Shown: positions 10,581-23,925, numbered from the stretch's first letter. The stretch: 64,000 nt of DNA from Deroplatys truncata (GCA_030765065.1 CM060988.1:200878565-200942564), one strand, 5' to 3'. The notes: generated by a model from the letters alone, not told the origin. Numbers and translations are program-made.

Positions 10581-10849
10581 TAATATAAATTAAATTCAAA
10601 TCTGACTCCATATATTTATTTAAAACTTAAAACTTTTCTACACAATTGAGTTGTGATGGAATAAACAACATTTTGCTCTTGCTTTTGCTTTTACACGAAC
10701 AATAACAACTGAATTCAAACTAGAAATCTGCTACATTGACAAACATGCATGTCCTCAGGTAGCCTAATTTCCAACACTCTTACCACCCTAAATTATGGGA
10801 ATAATTTCAGTCAAGATAGAACAACAAATGTCACATATAAATGTATCAT

Positions 10850-13010
10850 ATTAAATTACACATGAATGTTAATATAGTACACACTCTTAAGAAGAATACT
10901 TTGGGTTGGAGCTTACTCTGCGACCATTGTGGGTTCTGTAACCTCGGAGAATCTCCTTAGACAAACACTTAAAGAGATCTTCATGTGTGTCTATCTCCAA
11001 TGGATACAGTCTTTCAATTGGTCTTATCAGAGTTCTATCTTGTAACTTTAATTTGGCTACTCGAGAAACACCATCCTTACGAGAAAAGGGTGACACAATC
11101 CTTGTCAGGAGCCACTCTATTCTTTACTGGCGTTCGGAGCCGAACAGTGCCATATCATCCTCCTTCAAGTTTGATCTTCTTTTACCCTTTGGACGTTGGA
11201 TAAGTTGAGATGGTTACTCCTTCGTAATCGTGACTGGAACTTAACCTTCTCTAGGTGTTCGATATCTTGTAGAGAAATCTCTCCAACATGATGAAGAAAC
11301 ATAGACGGTGTGAATGGATCCTGTGATACATATGTCAGTGAGCGTCCATTGATTGTTGCTTTCACATCACAGAATGAAGTGAGTAATCCTTCATAAGTTA
11401 ATACACATTTTGCTTTGTCTAAGCAATTATTTAATACAACGCAGTAACCGTTCCCACCAGCTCGCAGTACGAGGATTAAACTTCCACTCTATTTCTTGGA
11501 ACCTGCTGAAGTTTCTGAATGTCTAGACTCCTCAATGCACTGGAAGTCCCAAGCATGTGCTATTGTCAGAGTAGATAATAGAAGGATGACCTCTTCTTGC
11601 TATAAATCTTCTCAATGTAAGAATGAATGCTTCAGTATTAAATGGATTGCTCGGAAGACTGTGCAGGTGTAGATAACTATCCCTACCTTTTAATGGTCCT
11701 TCAAAATCAACGGTCCAGCCAGGTCAATGTCAACCACTTCAAAGGCATTGGCATCCTTCACACGATCCTTAGGTAGAGGAGCATAATCTGATTCTGCATT
11801 CTTAGTCTTATGTCTTCTACAATGAAGATACTTCACTATAGCCTTCTTAACTGTTCTTCTGGTTTGTATTATCCAATATTTGCTTCTCAAACAGATCATT
11901 CAAAATTGTACACCAGCATGACAATGTAGTCGAAGATAGTTGCTTCAACTACTTCACCTTTCTTAGGCAACAATGGGTATCTGGAGTTTATTGGGGCATC
12001 TCTCATCACGATCTAGTCTTCACTCGATAAGGCCATCTTCATCTCTGACAACATGTATACCATTAACTGTGTCGCCTTAGTTGTAAATGAGTATGATTGA
12101 ATCCCTTTGATGATTTTCAGTTCTGCTGCATTGATTTCCGAATACCGAGGGGACCAACATGAAAGTTATTCATCCTTGCATTATTACAGAATCTGAGAAT
12201 CCAGGCTACCACCCTTACTCGTTGAAAAAAACTCCAGTTTTGGTCATTTCTATGGTAATCATTGTGACAGTGCTGTTTAGTTTCGTCTTCCTTTCCTTGA
12301 GGATTGCGGTTTCATCTTCATCTGTTTCTATTTGTTGAAATGATCATTCTCTCTCAGGTCGTTAAAACCAGCCAGGTCCCGTCCACCATTCTGAGTCTTT
12401 CAGTTGGCTAGGAAATATCCCCCTTAATATCAGATCAGACGGGTTACAAATTTCCGGTGTATGCTTCCAGTTCTCAGGGTGTGTTAAACTCCTCATTTCT
12501 TTTATTCTGTTGCCAACAAACGTAGCCCATTGCTCGTCTCTTCTTATCCAAGCCAGTGCAGTTGAAGAGTCGCTCCACAAATATTCTTTCACATTTTGCA
12601 AATGCTAGTCTGCTTCCAACTAGGCAGCCTAGTAATTCCAGTTTGGGAATTGTAATCGATTTGAGAGGAGCTATCCTAGCCTTGGTTGAGAGCTCCCAGA
12701 TTACTTTCATTTCTCAAAAAGATGACTGCACCATATCGTGTTGGCTAGCATCCACGAACGTGTGCAGCGTCCATTGGCTCCTTTCCAACACACCACCTGT
12801 GATTAGTCGTGGAACTTCCACTTTCTTTAAGCAATTCATTTCCTGGTAACGCTTCCTAGATTCATAAGTATACTCTCAGATAACGGCGAATCCTATTTCG
12901 CTTGTTTCATATGCCATGCATTTTGTAGCAACAGTTCGAACGGAAGAAGTGCTGGAGTAGGAAACCCAATAACACCGAAAACCTTCTGTAGCAAAAGAGT
13001 GTCATTTTCG
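10850..13010 (-). pseudogene. BEL/Pao retrotransposon pol fragment, decayed
   Basis: The minus strand carries, in order, the C-terminal part of a BEL/Pao polyprotein. KVFGVIGFPTP (about 12960) is the end of the RT region; IAPLKSITIPKLELLGCL (about 12650) and WSDSSTALAWIRRDEQW with EICNPSDLILRG and WWTGPGW (12362-12590) are the RNase H region. RRTVKKAIVKYLHCRRH and VDIDLAGPL (11710-11870) are the integrase zinc-binding region and core start, a YSDN catalytic-type segment lies near 11600, and TINGRSLTYVSQDPFTPS (about 11300) and RVAKLKLQDRTLIRPIERLY (about 11050) are the integrase C-terminus. Many stops and frameshifts break it. No LTR was recognised at either side. On the right it ends abruptly at the satellite array. 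Not expected to be functional. Confidence 0.8.
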
Positions 13011-16000
13011 ATCATGGTAATGCCAGGAAGCTCATTTGTCACTTAACATGGCACTCATCACACTGTGAGCTTTCTCATGTGTAAATGCTCCAGACACTAT
13101 CTAATGAGATCATGGTAATGCCAGCAAGCTCATTTGTCATTTAACATGGCACTCATCACACTGTGAGCTTTCTCATGTATCGCTGATGACCTCAGCAGTT
13201 TAGCGCCCTTAAGCCGCATTTCTCATGTATAAATGTTCCAGACACTATCTAATGAGATCATGGTAATGCCAGCAAGCTTGTCTGTCATTTAACATGGCAC
13301 TCATCACACTGTGAGCTTTCTCATGTATAAATGTTCCAGACACTATCTAATGAGATCATGGCAATGTCAGCAAGCTTGTCTGTCATTTAACATGGCACTC
13401 ATCACACTGTGAGCTTTCTCATGTATAAATGCTCCAGACACTATCTAATGAGATCATGGTAATGCCAGCAAGCTTGTCTGTCATTTAACATGACACTCAT
13501 CACACTGTGAGCTTTCTCATGTGTAAATGCTCCAGACACTATCTAATGAGATCATGGCAATGTCAGCAAGCTTGTCTGTCATTTAACATGGCACTCATCA
13601 CACTGTGAGCTTTCTCATGTGTAAACGTTCCAGACACTATCTAATGAGATCATGGCAATGTCAGCAAGCTTGTCTGTCATTTAACATGACACTCATCACA
13701 CTGTGAGCTTTCTCATGTATAAATGTTCCAGACACTAATGAGATCTTGGTAATGTCAGCAAGCTTGTCTGTCATTTAACATGACACTCATCACACTGTGA
13801 GCTTTCTCATGTGTAAATGTTCCAGACACTAATGAGATCTTGGTAATATCAGCAAGCTTGTCTGTCATTTAACATGGCACTCATCACACTGTGAGCTTTC
13901 TCATGTATAAATGTTCCAGACACTAATGAGATCTTGGTAATATCAGCAAGCTTGTCTGTCATTTAACATGGCACTTATCACACTGTGAGCTTTCTCATGT
14001 GTAAATGTTCCAGACACTAATGAGATCTTGGTAATGTCAGCAAGCTTGTCTGTCATTTAACATGACACTCATCACACTGTGAGCTTTCTCATGTATAAAT
14101 GTTCCAGACACTAATGAGATCATGGTAATATCAGCAAGCTTGTCTGTCATTTAACATGGCACTCATCACACTGTGAGCTTTCTCATGTGTAAATGTTCCA
14201 GACACTAATGAGATCTTGGTAATGTCAGCAAGCTTGTCTGTCATTTAACATGGCACTTATCACACTGTGAGCTTTCTCATGTGTAAATGTTCCAGACACT
14301 AATGAGATCTTGGTAATATCAGCAAGCTTGTCTGTCATTTAACATGGCACTTATCACACTGTGAGCTTTCTCATGTGTAAATGTTCCAGACACTAATTAG
14401 ATCTTGGTAATGTCAGCAAGCTTGTCTGTCATTTAACATGACACTCATCACACTGTGAGCTTTCTCATGTATAAATGTTCCAGACACTAATGAGATCTTG
14501 GTAATATCAGCAAGCTTGTCTGTCATTTAACATGGCACTCATCACACTGTGAGCTTTCTCATGTGTAAATGTTCCAGACACTAATGAGATCTTGGTAATA
14601 TCAGCAAGCTTGTCTGTCATTTAACATGGCACTCATCACACTGTGAGCTTTCTCATGTATAAATGTTCCAGACACTAATGAGATCTTGGTAATATCAGCA
14701 AGCTTGTCTGTCATTTAACATGGCACTTATCACACTGTGAGCTTTCTCATGTGTAAATGTTCCAGACACTAATGAGATCTTGGTAATGCCAGCAAGCTTG
14801 TCTGTCATTTAACATGGCACTCATCACACCGTGAGCTTTCTCATGTGTAAATGTTCCAGACACTAATGAGATCTTGGTAATGTCAGCAAGCTTGTTTGTC
14901 ATTTAACATGGCACTCATCACATTGTGATCTTTCTCATGTGTAAATGTTCCAGACACTAATGAGATCTTGGTAATGTCAGCAAGCTTGTCTGTCATTTAA
15001 CATGGCACTCATCACATTGTGATCTTTCTCATGTGTAAATGTTCCAGACACTATCTAATAAGATCTTGGTAATGTCATCAAGCTTGTCTGTCATTTAACA
15101 TGGCACTCATCACATGTAAGGTTTCTCATGTGTAAATGTTCCAGACACTAATGAGATCTTGGTAATGTCAGCAAGCTTGTCTGTCATTTAACATGGCACT
15201 CATCACATTGTGATCTTTCTCATGTGTAAATGTTCCAGACACTATACAATGAGATCTTGGTAATGTCAGCAAGCTTGTCTGTCATTTAACATGGCACTTA
15301 TCACACTGTGAGCTTTCTCATGTGTAAATGTTCCAGACACTATCTAATAAGATCTTGGTAATGTCAGCAAGCTTGTCTGTCATTTAACATGGCACCCATC
15401 ACATTGTGATCTTTCTCATGTATAAATGTTCCAGACACTAATGAGATCTTGGTAATGTCAGCAAGCTTGTCTGTCATTTAACACGACACTCATCACACTG
15501 TGAGCTTTCACATGTATAAATGTTCCAGACACTACCTAATGAGATCTTGGTAATGTCAGCAAGCTTGTCTGTCATTTAACATGGCACTCATCACACTGTG
15601 AGGTTTCTCATGTGTAAATGTTCCGGACACGATCTAATGAGATCTTGGTAATGTCAGCAAGCTTGTCTGTCATTTAACATGACACTCATCACACTGTGAG
15701 CTTTCACATGTATAAATGTTCCAGACACTATCTAATGAGATCTTGGTAATGTCAGCAAGCTTGTCTGTCATTTAACATGGCACTCATCACACTGTGATCT
15801 TTCTCATGTGTAAATGTTCCAGACACTATCTAATGAGATCTTGGTGATGTCAACAAGTGTGTCTGTCATTTAACATGACACTCATCACACTGTGAGGTTT
15901 CTCATATGTAAATATTCCAGACACTATTTAATGAGATCTTGGTAATGTCAGCAAGCTTGTCTGTCATTTAACATGGAACTCATCACACTGTGATCTTTCT

Positions 16001-19000
16001 CATGTGTAAATGTTCCAGACACTATCTAATGAGATCTTGGTGATGTCAGCAAGTGTGTCTGTCATTTAACATGACACTCATCACACTGTGAGGTTTCTCA
16101 TATGTAAATATTCCAGACACTATTTAATGAGATCTTGGTAATGTCAGCAAGCTTGTCTGTCATTTAACATGGCACTCATCACACTGTGAGGTTTCTCATG
16201 TGTAAATGTTCCAGACACTATCTAATGAGATCTTGGTAATGTCAGCAAGCTTGTCTGTCATTTAACATGGCACTCATCACACTGTGAGGTTTCTCATGTG
16301 TAAATGTTTCAGACACTATCTAATGAGATCTTGGTAATGTCAGCAAGCATGTCTGTCATTTAACATGGCACTCATCACACTGTGAGGTTTCTCATGTGTA
16401 AATGTTCCAGACACTATTTAATGAGATCTTGGTAATGTCAGCAAGCTTGTCTGTCATTTAACATGGCACTCATCACACTGTGAGGTTTCTCATGTGTAAA
16501 TGTTCCAGACACTATCTAATGAGATCTTGGTAATGTCAGCAAGCTTGTCTGTCATTTAACATGGCACTCATCACACTGTGAGGTTTCTCATGTGTAAATG
16601 TTTCAGACACTATCTAATGAGATCTTGGTAATGTCAGCAAGCTTGTCTGTCATTTAACATGGCACTCATCACACTGTGAGGTTTCTCATATGTAAATGTT
16701 CCAGACACTATCTAGTGAGATCTTGGTAATATCAGCAAGCTTGTCTGTCATTTAACATGACACTATCACACTGTGAGCTTTCTCATGTGTAAATGTTCCA
16801 GACACGATCTAATGAGATCTTGGTAATATCAGCAAGCTTGTCTGTCATTTAACATGGCACTCATCACACTGTGAGGTTTCTCATATGTAAATGTTCCAGA
16901 CACGATCTAATGAGATCTTGGTAATATCAGCAAGCTTGTCTGTCATTTAACATGGAACTCATCACACTGTGAGCTTTCTCACGTGTAAATGTCCCAGACA
17001 CGATCTAATGAGATCTTGGTAATATCAGCAAGCTTGTCTGTCATTTAACATGGCACTCATCACACTGTGAGCTTTCTCACGTGTAAATGTTCCAGACACT
17101 ATCTAATGAGATCATGGTAATGCCAGCAAGCTTGTCTGTCATTTAACATGACACTATCACACTGTGAGCTTTCTCATGTGTAAATGTTCCAGACACTATC
17201 TAGTGAGATCTTGGTAATATCAGCAAGCTTGTCTGTCATTTAACATGACACTCATCACACTGTGAGCTTTCTCATGTGTAAATGTTCCAGACACTATACA
17301 ATGAGATCTTGGTAATGTCAGCATGCTCGTCTGTCATTTAACATGGCACTTATCACACTGTGAGCTTTCACATGTATAAATGTTCCAGACACTATCTAAT
17401 GAGATCTTGGTGATGTCAGCAAGCTTGTCTGTCATTTAACATGACACTCATCACACTGTGAGCTTTCACATGTATAAATGTTCCAGACACTATCTAATGA
17501 GATCTTGGTAATGTCAGCAAGCTTGTCTGTCATTTAACATGGCACTCATCACACTGTGATCTTTCTCATGTGTAAATGTTCCAGACACTATCTAATGAGA
17601 TCTTGGTAATGTCAGCAAGCTTGTCTGTCATTTAACATGGCACTCATCACACTGTGATCTTTCTCATGTGTAAATGTTCCAGACACTATCTAATGAGATC
17701 TTGGTGATGTCAACAAGTGTATCTGTCATTTAACATGACACTCATCACACTGTGAGGTTTCTCATATGTAAATATTCCAGACACTATTTAATGAGATCTT
17801 GGTAATGTCAGCAAGCTTGTCTGTCATTTAACATGGAACTCATCACACTGTGATCTTTCTCATGTGTAAATGTTCCAGACACTATCTAATGAGATCTTGG
17901 TGATGTCAGCAAGTGTGTCTGTCATTTAACATGACACTCATCACACTGTGAGGTTTCTCATATGTAAATATTCCAGACACTATTTAATGAGATCTTGGTA
18001 ATGTCAGCAAGCTTGTCTGTCATTTAACATGGAACTCATCACACTGTGATCTTTCTCATGTGTAAATGTTCCAGACACTATCTAATGAGATCTTGGTGAT
18101 GTCAGCAAGTGTGTCTGTCATTTAACATGACACTCATCACACTGTGAGGTTTCTCATATGTAAATGTTCCAGACACGATCTAATGAGATCTTGGTAATGC
18201 CAGCAAGCTTGTCTGTCATTTAACATGACACTATCACACTGTGATCTTTCTCATGTGTAAATGTTCCAGACACTATCTAGTGAGATCTTGGTAATATCAG
18301 GAAGCTTGTCTGTCATTTAACATGGCACTCATCACACTGTGATCTTTCTCGTGTGTAAATGTTCCAGACACTATCTAATGAGATCTTGGTAATGTCAGCA
18401 AGCTTGTCTGTCATTTAACATGGCACTTATCACACTGTGAGCTTTCTCATGTGTAAATGTTCCAGACACGATCTAATGAGATCTTGGTAATGTCAGCAAG
18501 CTTGTCTGTCATTTAACATGACACTCATCACACTGTGAGCTTTCTCCATGTGTAAATGTTCCAGACACTATCTAATGAGATCTTGGTAATGTCAGCAAGC
18601 TTGTCTGTCATTTAACATGGCACTCATCACACTGTGAGGTTTCTCATATGTAAATGTTCCAGACACTATCTAGTGAGATCTTGGTAATATCAGCAAGCTT
18701 GTCTGTCATTTAACATGACACTATCACACTGTGATCTTTCTCATGTGTAAATGTTCCAGACACGATCTAATGAGATCTTGGTAATATCAGCAAGCTTGTC
18801 TGTCATTTAACATGGCACTCATCACACTGTGAGGTTTCTCATATGTAAATGTTCCAGACACGATCTAATGAGATCTTGGTAATATCAGCAAGCTTGTCTG
18901 TCATTTAACATGACACTATCACACTGTGAGCTTTCTCATGTGTAAATGTTCCAGACACTATCTAGTGAGATCTTGGTAATATCAGCAAGCTTGTCTGTCA

Positions 19001-22000
19001 TTTAACATGACACTCATCACACTGTGAGCTTTCTCATGTGTAAATGTTCCAGACACTATCTAGTGAGATCTTGGTAATATCAGCAAGCTTGTCTGTCATT
19101 TAACATGACACTAATCCCACCATGAGCTTTCTCATGTGTAAATGTTCCAGACACGATCTAATGAGATCTTGGTAATATCAGCAAGCTTGTCTGTCATTTA
19201 ACATGACACTATCACACTGTGAGCTTTCTCATGTGTAAATGTTCCAGACACGATCTAATGAGATCTTGGTAATATCAGCAAGCTTGTCTGTCATTTAACA
19301 TGACACTATCACACTGTGAGCTTTCTCATGTGTAAATGTTCCAGACACGATCTAATGAGATCTTGGTAATATCAGCAAGCTTGTCTGTCATTTAACATGA
19401 CACTATCACACTGTGAGCTTTCTCATGTGTAAATGTTCCAGACACTATCTAGTGAGATCTTGGTAATATCAGCAAGCTTGTCTGTCATTTAACATGACAC
19501 TATCACACTGTGATCTTTCTCATGTGTAAATGTTCCAGACACTATCTAGTGAGATCTTGGTAATATCAGCAAGCTTGTCTGTCATTTAACATGACACTAT
19601 CACACTGTGAGCTTTCTCATGTGTAAATGTTCCAGACACGATCTACTGAGATCTTGGTAATATCAGCAAGCTTGTCTGTCATTTAACATGACACTATCAC
19701 ACTGTGAGCTTTCTTATGTGTAAATGTTCCAGACACTATCTAGTGAGATATTGGTAATATCAGCAAGCTTGTCTGTCATTTAACATGACACTATCACACT
19801 GTGATCTTTCTCATGTGTAAATGTTCCAGACACTATCTAGTGAGATCTTGGTAATATCAGCAAGCTTGTCTGTCATTTAACATGACACTATCACACTGTG
19901 AGCTTTCTCATGTGTAAATGTTCCAGACAGGATCTAATGAGATCTTGGTAATATCAGCAAGCTTGTCTGTCATTTAACATGACACTATCACACTGTGAGC
20001 TTTCTCATGTGTAAATGTTCCAGACACGATCTAATGAGATCTTGGTAATATCAGCAAGCTTGTCTGTCATTTAACATGACACTATCACACTGTGAGCTTT
20101 CTCATGTGTAAATGTTCCAGACACTATCTAGTGAGATCTTGGTAATATCAGCAAGCTTGTCTGTCATTTAACATGGCACTATCACACTGTGATCTTTCTC
20201 ATGTGTAAATGTTCCAGACACTATCTAGTGAGATCTTGGTAATATCAGCAAGCTTGTCTGTCATTTAACATGACACTATCACACTGTGAGATTTCTCATG
20301 TGTAAATGTTCCAGACACGATCTAATGAGATCTTGGTAATATCAGCAAGCTTGTCTGTCATTTAACATGACACTATCACACTGTGAGCTTTCTCATGTGT
20401 AAATGTTCCAGACACTATCTAGTGAGATATTGGTAATATCAGCAAGCTTGTCTGTCATTTAACATGACACTATCACACTGTGATCTTTCTCATGTGTAAA
20501 TGTTCCAGACACTATCTAGTGAGATCTTGGTAATATCAGCAAGCTTGTCTGTCATTTAACATGACACTATCACACTGTGAGCTTTCTCATGTGTAAATGT
20601 TCCAGACACGATCTAATGAGATCTTGGTAATATCAGCAAGCTTGTCTGTCATTTAACATGACACTATCACACTGTGAGCTTTCTCATGTGTAAATGTTCC
20701 AGACACGATCTAATGAGATCTTGGTAATATCAGCAAGCTTGTCTGTCATTTAACATGACACTATCACACTGTGAGCTTTCTCATGTGTAAATGTTCCAGA
20801 CACGATCTAATGAGATCTTGGTAATATCAGCAAGCTTGTCTGTCATTTAACATGGCACCCATCACACTGTGAGCTTTCTCATGTGTAAATGTTCCAGACA
20901 CTATCTAGTGAGATCTTGGTAATATCAGCAAGCTTGTCTGTCATTTAACATGGCACCCATCACACTGTGAGCTTTCTCATGTGTAAATGTTCCAGACACG
21001 ATCTAATGAGATCTTGGTAATATCAGCAAGCTTGTCTGTCATTTAACATGGCACCCATCACACTGTGAGCTTTCTCACGTGTAAATGTTCCAGACACTAT
21101 CTAATGAGATCTTGGTAATATCACCAAGCTTGTCTGTCATTTAACATGACACTATCACACTGTGATCTTTCTCATGTGTAAATGTTCCAGACACTATCTA
21201 GTGAGATCTTGGTAATATCAGCAAGCTTGTCTGTCATTTAACATGACACTCATCACACTGTGATCTTTCTCGTGTGTAAATGTTCCAGACACTATCTAAT
21301 GAGATCTTGGTAATGTCAGCAAGCTTGTCTGTCATTTAACATGGCACCCATCACACTGTGAGCTTTCTCATGTGTAAATGTTCCAGACACGATCTAATGA
21401 GATCTTGGTAATGTCAGCAAGCTTGTCTGTCATTTAACATGACACCCATCACACTGTGAGCTTTCTCGTGTGTAAATGTTCCAGACACTATCTAATGAGA
21501 TCTTGGTAATGTCAGCAAGCTTGTCTGTCATTTAACATGACACCCATCACACTGTGATCTTTCTCATGTGTAAATGTTCCAGACACTATCTAATGAGATC
21601 TTGGTAATGTCAGCAAGCTTGTCTGTCATTTAACATGGCACCCATCACACTGTGAGCTTTCTCGTGTGTAAATGTTCCAGACACTTTATAATGAGATCTT
21701 GGTAATGTCAGCAAGCTTGTCTGTCATTTAACATGGCACTCATCACACTGTGAGCTTTCTCATGTGTAAATGTTCCAGACACTATATAATGAGATCTTGG
21801 TAATGTCAGCAAGTGTGTCTGTCATTTAACATGGCACTCATCACACTGTGAGCTTTCTCATGTGTAAATGTTCCAGACACTATATAATGAGATCCTGGTA
21901 ATGTCAGCAAGCTTGTCTGTCATTTAACATGGCACTCATCACACTGTGAGCTTTCTCATGTGTAAATGTTCCAGACACTATATAATGAGATCTTGGTAAT

Positions 22001-22517
22001 GTCAGCAAGTATGTTTGTCATTTAACATGGCACTCATCACACTGTGAGCTTTCTCATGTGTAAATGTTCCAGACACTATATAATGAGATCTTGGTAATGT
22101 CAGCAAGTATGTTTGTCATTTAACATGGCACTCATCACACTGTGAGCTTTCTCATGTGTAAATGTTCCAGACACTATATAATGAGATCTTGGTAATGTCA
22201 GCAAGTATGTTTGTCATTTAACATGGCACTCATCACACTGTGAGCTTTCTCATGTGTAAATATTCCAGACACTATATAATGAGATATTGGTAATGTCAGC
22301 AAGTATGTCTGTCATTTAACATGGCACTCATCACACTGTGAGCTTTCTCATGTGTAAATGTTCCAGACACTATCTAATGAGATCTTGGTAATGTCAGCAA
22401 GCTTGTCTGTCATTTAACATGGCACCCATCACACTGTGAGCTTTCTCGTGTGTAAATGTTCCAGACAATATCTCATGAGATCTTGGTAATGTCAGCAAGC
22501 TCACCTATCACTTAACA
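13011..22517. repeat. Satellite array, ~97 monomers of 94-98 bp
   Basis: Head-to-tail monomers with the core AGATCTTGGTAATGTCAGCA, AGCTTGTCTGTCATTTAACA, CACTCATCACACTGTGAGC and TGTAAATGTTCCAGACACTA. The basic length is 98 bp. A block at about 13.73-15.05 kb uses 94-bp monomers lacking TATC after ACACTA. A block at about 18.2-20.85 kb uses mainly 97-bp monomers (CACTATCAC instead of CACTCATCAC). The right part has TATATAATGAG and CACCCATC variants. AGATCT and AAGCTT are nearly invariant, so BglII or HindIII would give a ladder. No ORF crosses it. Confidence 0.97.
13169..13230 (+). mobile_element. 38-bp retro-insertion with 12-bp target duplication
   Basis: TTTCTCATGTAT at 13169-13180 is repeated at 13219-13230. 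Between them lies a 38-bp foreign sequence (GCTGATGACCTCAGCAG..TTAGCGCCCTTAAGCCG) found in no other monomer. The perfect 12-bp duplication is typical of LINE-machinery insertion, and the sequence is probably a severely 5'-truncated LINE or SINE tail. Confidence 0.7.
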
Positions 22518-22912
22518 CATCATGATATGTTTTCTTCGTTGTAGCAGTAACTGGACGTTCGTCATCAGAAATGGAACAACGTCCATATAAGCTCCGCTGC
22601 TCATATCTACTCCACAGAAAATAACGGGTGGAATCTTCCAAAGTTGAATTAAATTACTTTTTAATTAATTTGTTTTAGTTAAATCTTCTAATACCAAGCA
22701 TTTAATCAAGGCATGATACTTTATTTTATCCATGTTGGTAAGATCCTCAAGTTGTTTATTTTGCAGCGCTATAACAACCAAACAAATGTAAGTACAGGTG
22801 TGCATTTTCAATTGTGCCGTAGTTGAGATCTATGCAACACCATGTCTGGTTTGTATCTCCCAAATCAGCTAGTTTTATCCACTGTAAACGTTTGTTTGCA
22901 CGCTACTTGGAG
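22518..22912 (+). other. Unique sequence between satellite and first visible exon
   Basis: No repeat was recognised. A 21-nt stretch with AG before and GTAAGT after it (about 22767-22787) was considered as a micro-exon and rejected. The segment would be intron if the receptor has exons upstream, as its domain structure demands. Confidence 0.4.
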
Positions 22913-22984
22913 ACATCTGGGCAACAATGACATCACTACGGTTCCCGAACCACTCTTCATCTGCCAGAACCAGCTCACCGTCCT
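22913..22984 (+). CDS. Type C LGR (relaxin receptor-like) exon: one LRR
   Basis: A 72-bp exon encoding HLGNNDITTVPEPLFICQNQ followed by LTVL, a 24-residue LRR of the LxxNxIxxIxxxxF type. It lies between an acceptor CTACTTGGAG and a donor GTAAGT. The exon starts with one base of a codon and ends with two (CT), so both junctions are phase 2; joined to the next exon they give Leu-Ile. The acceptor has a poor pyrimidine tract. The LRR ectodomain of these plasma-membrane receptors binds relaxin/insulin-like peptides. Earlier exons (signal peptide, LDLa, LRRNT and probably one or two LRRs) must exist but were not found upstream. Confidence 0.8.
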
Positions 22985-23077
22985 GTAAGTATCAAACATT
23001 CATTATTAAGGGGAGATTAACTGATGATTTTCATCAAAATGTCGCTTTTATATTAATATTTGAAATGTTCTACTTAT

Positions 23078-23925
23078 TATTTTCTCTACTACGTATAGTA
23101 AGTAGGGGAAGTATTGTATCCCACCCAAAAATTCGATACCGAGATTTCACCTGAAATACATATTTGAGACCCCCTGAATCCAAAAAAGAAAAGCATTTTT
23201 GGAAACATGTCCGTGTGTGTGTCTGTCTGTCTGTGAACAGCATAACTCAGAAACTATTTAGGTTCAGTATCTTCCAGAGATGCGACACGAAGGTCTTCAA
23301 GAAAATCCCCCCACCCCAGATTACCCTTTACATGGAACATTTTTCGAACATTTTAATTTTCTCAAAAATGACTAACGATTCTGATTAAAATATCATATGT
23401 TTAAGATATTTTCTTGACAAATAAAATGTATATCTCGAATTTTCTGGGAATGTCCCCAAAAGTGTTCTTCATTGTGAACGACTTTTGCATAACTGGTAAA
23501 CCATAAGAGAAAGACAAAAGTTTACTACACAAAAAATGTAGATCGCGTTAAAATACTCAATTTATGTCATATACATTTTTTATGTTGGATGAACCATTTT
23601 CGAGATATTGCTTGTTATTCCCTTAAATTTTCCAATACTTATACTTTTTCTCAAATGGGAATTCGTTATTCGTTTATTTATTTTTTTTTTTTTGGTCCTG
23701 GTAATGCAAAGAGAATGAAATGCTCCACATAGCAACCAACTCTTAAAATATTTGACTATCGTTTAAAGCCTACCATATTCCCCTTGCATCTACAAGAAAA
23801 TTAGCAATAAGTTTAACATCTCGATATCTCGATTAACATGAAGCATGTGGATAATAAGCGTTTGTAAAAATAGTTTGTACAAGAGTAGAAAAAGTCATGT
23901 GAGTGTAACACATCAGATTTTTTTA
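23078..23925 (+). repeat. P1 repeat, full length
   Basis: Runs from ATTTTCTCTACTACG to GTCATGTGAGTGTAACACATCAGATTTTTT. It carries the head, GATGCGACACGAAGGTCTTC, TTTACATGGAACATTTTTCG, an ACTACACAAAAAATGTAGAT inverted motif and the tail. The middle palindrome is partly lost. It lies in the first intron, about 95 bp after the donor. Confidence 0.9.

Noticed and set aside
1..13000. Search for signal peptide, LDLa and LRRNT exons of the receptor
   Set aside because: No C-rich exon with DxxSDE-type calcium motif, or LRR-like exon with phase 2 ends, could be supported. They may be left of the window.
13011..22517. Regular ~98-bp repeats as a possible CRISPR array
   Set aside because: The whole unit repeats with no variable spacers, and the surroundings are eukaryotic with spliced exons and SINEs.
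22767..22787. A 21-bp micro-exon with perfect AG and GTAAGT and phase 2-2
   Set aside because: It would add seven residues that break the 24-residue LRR pattern, so it is more likely chance.
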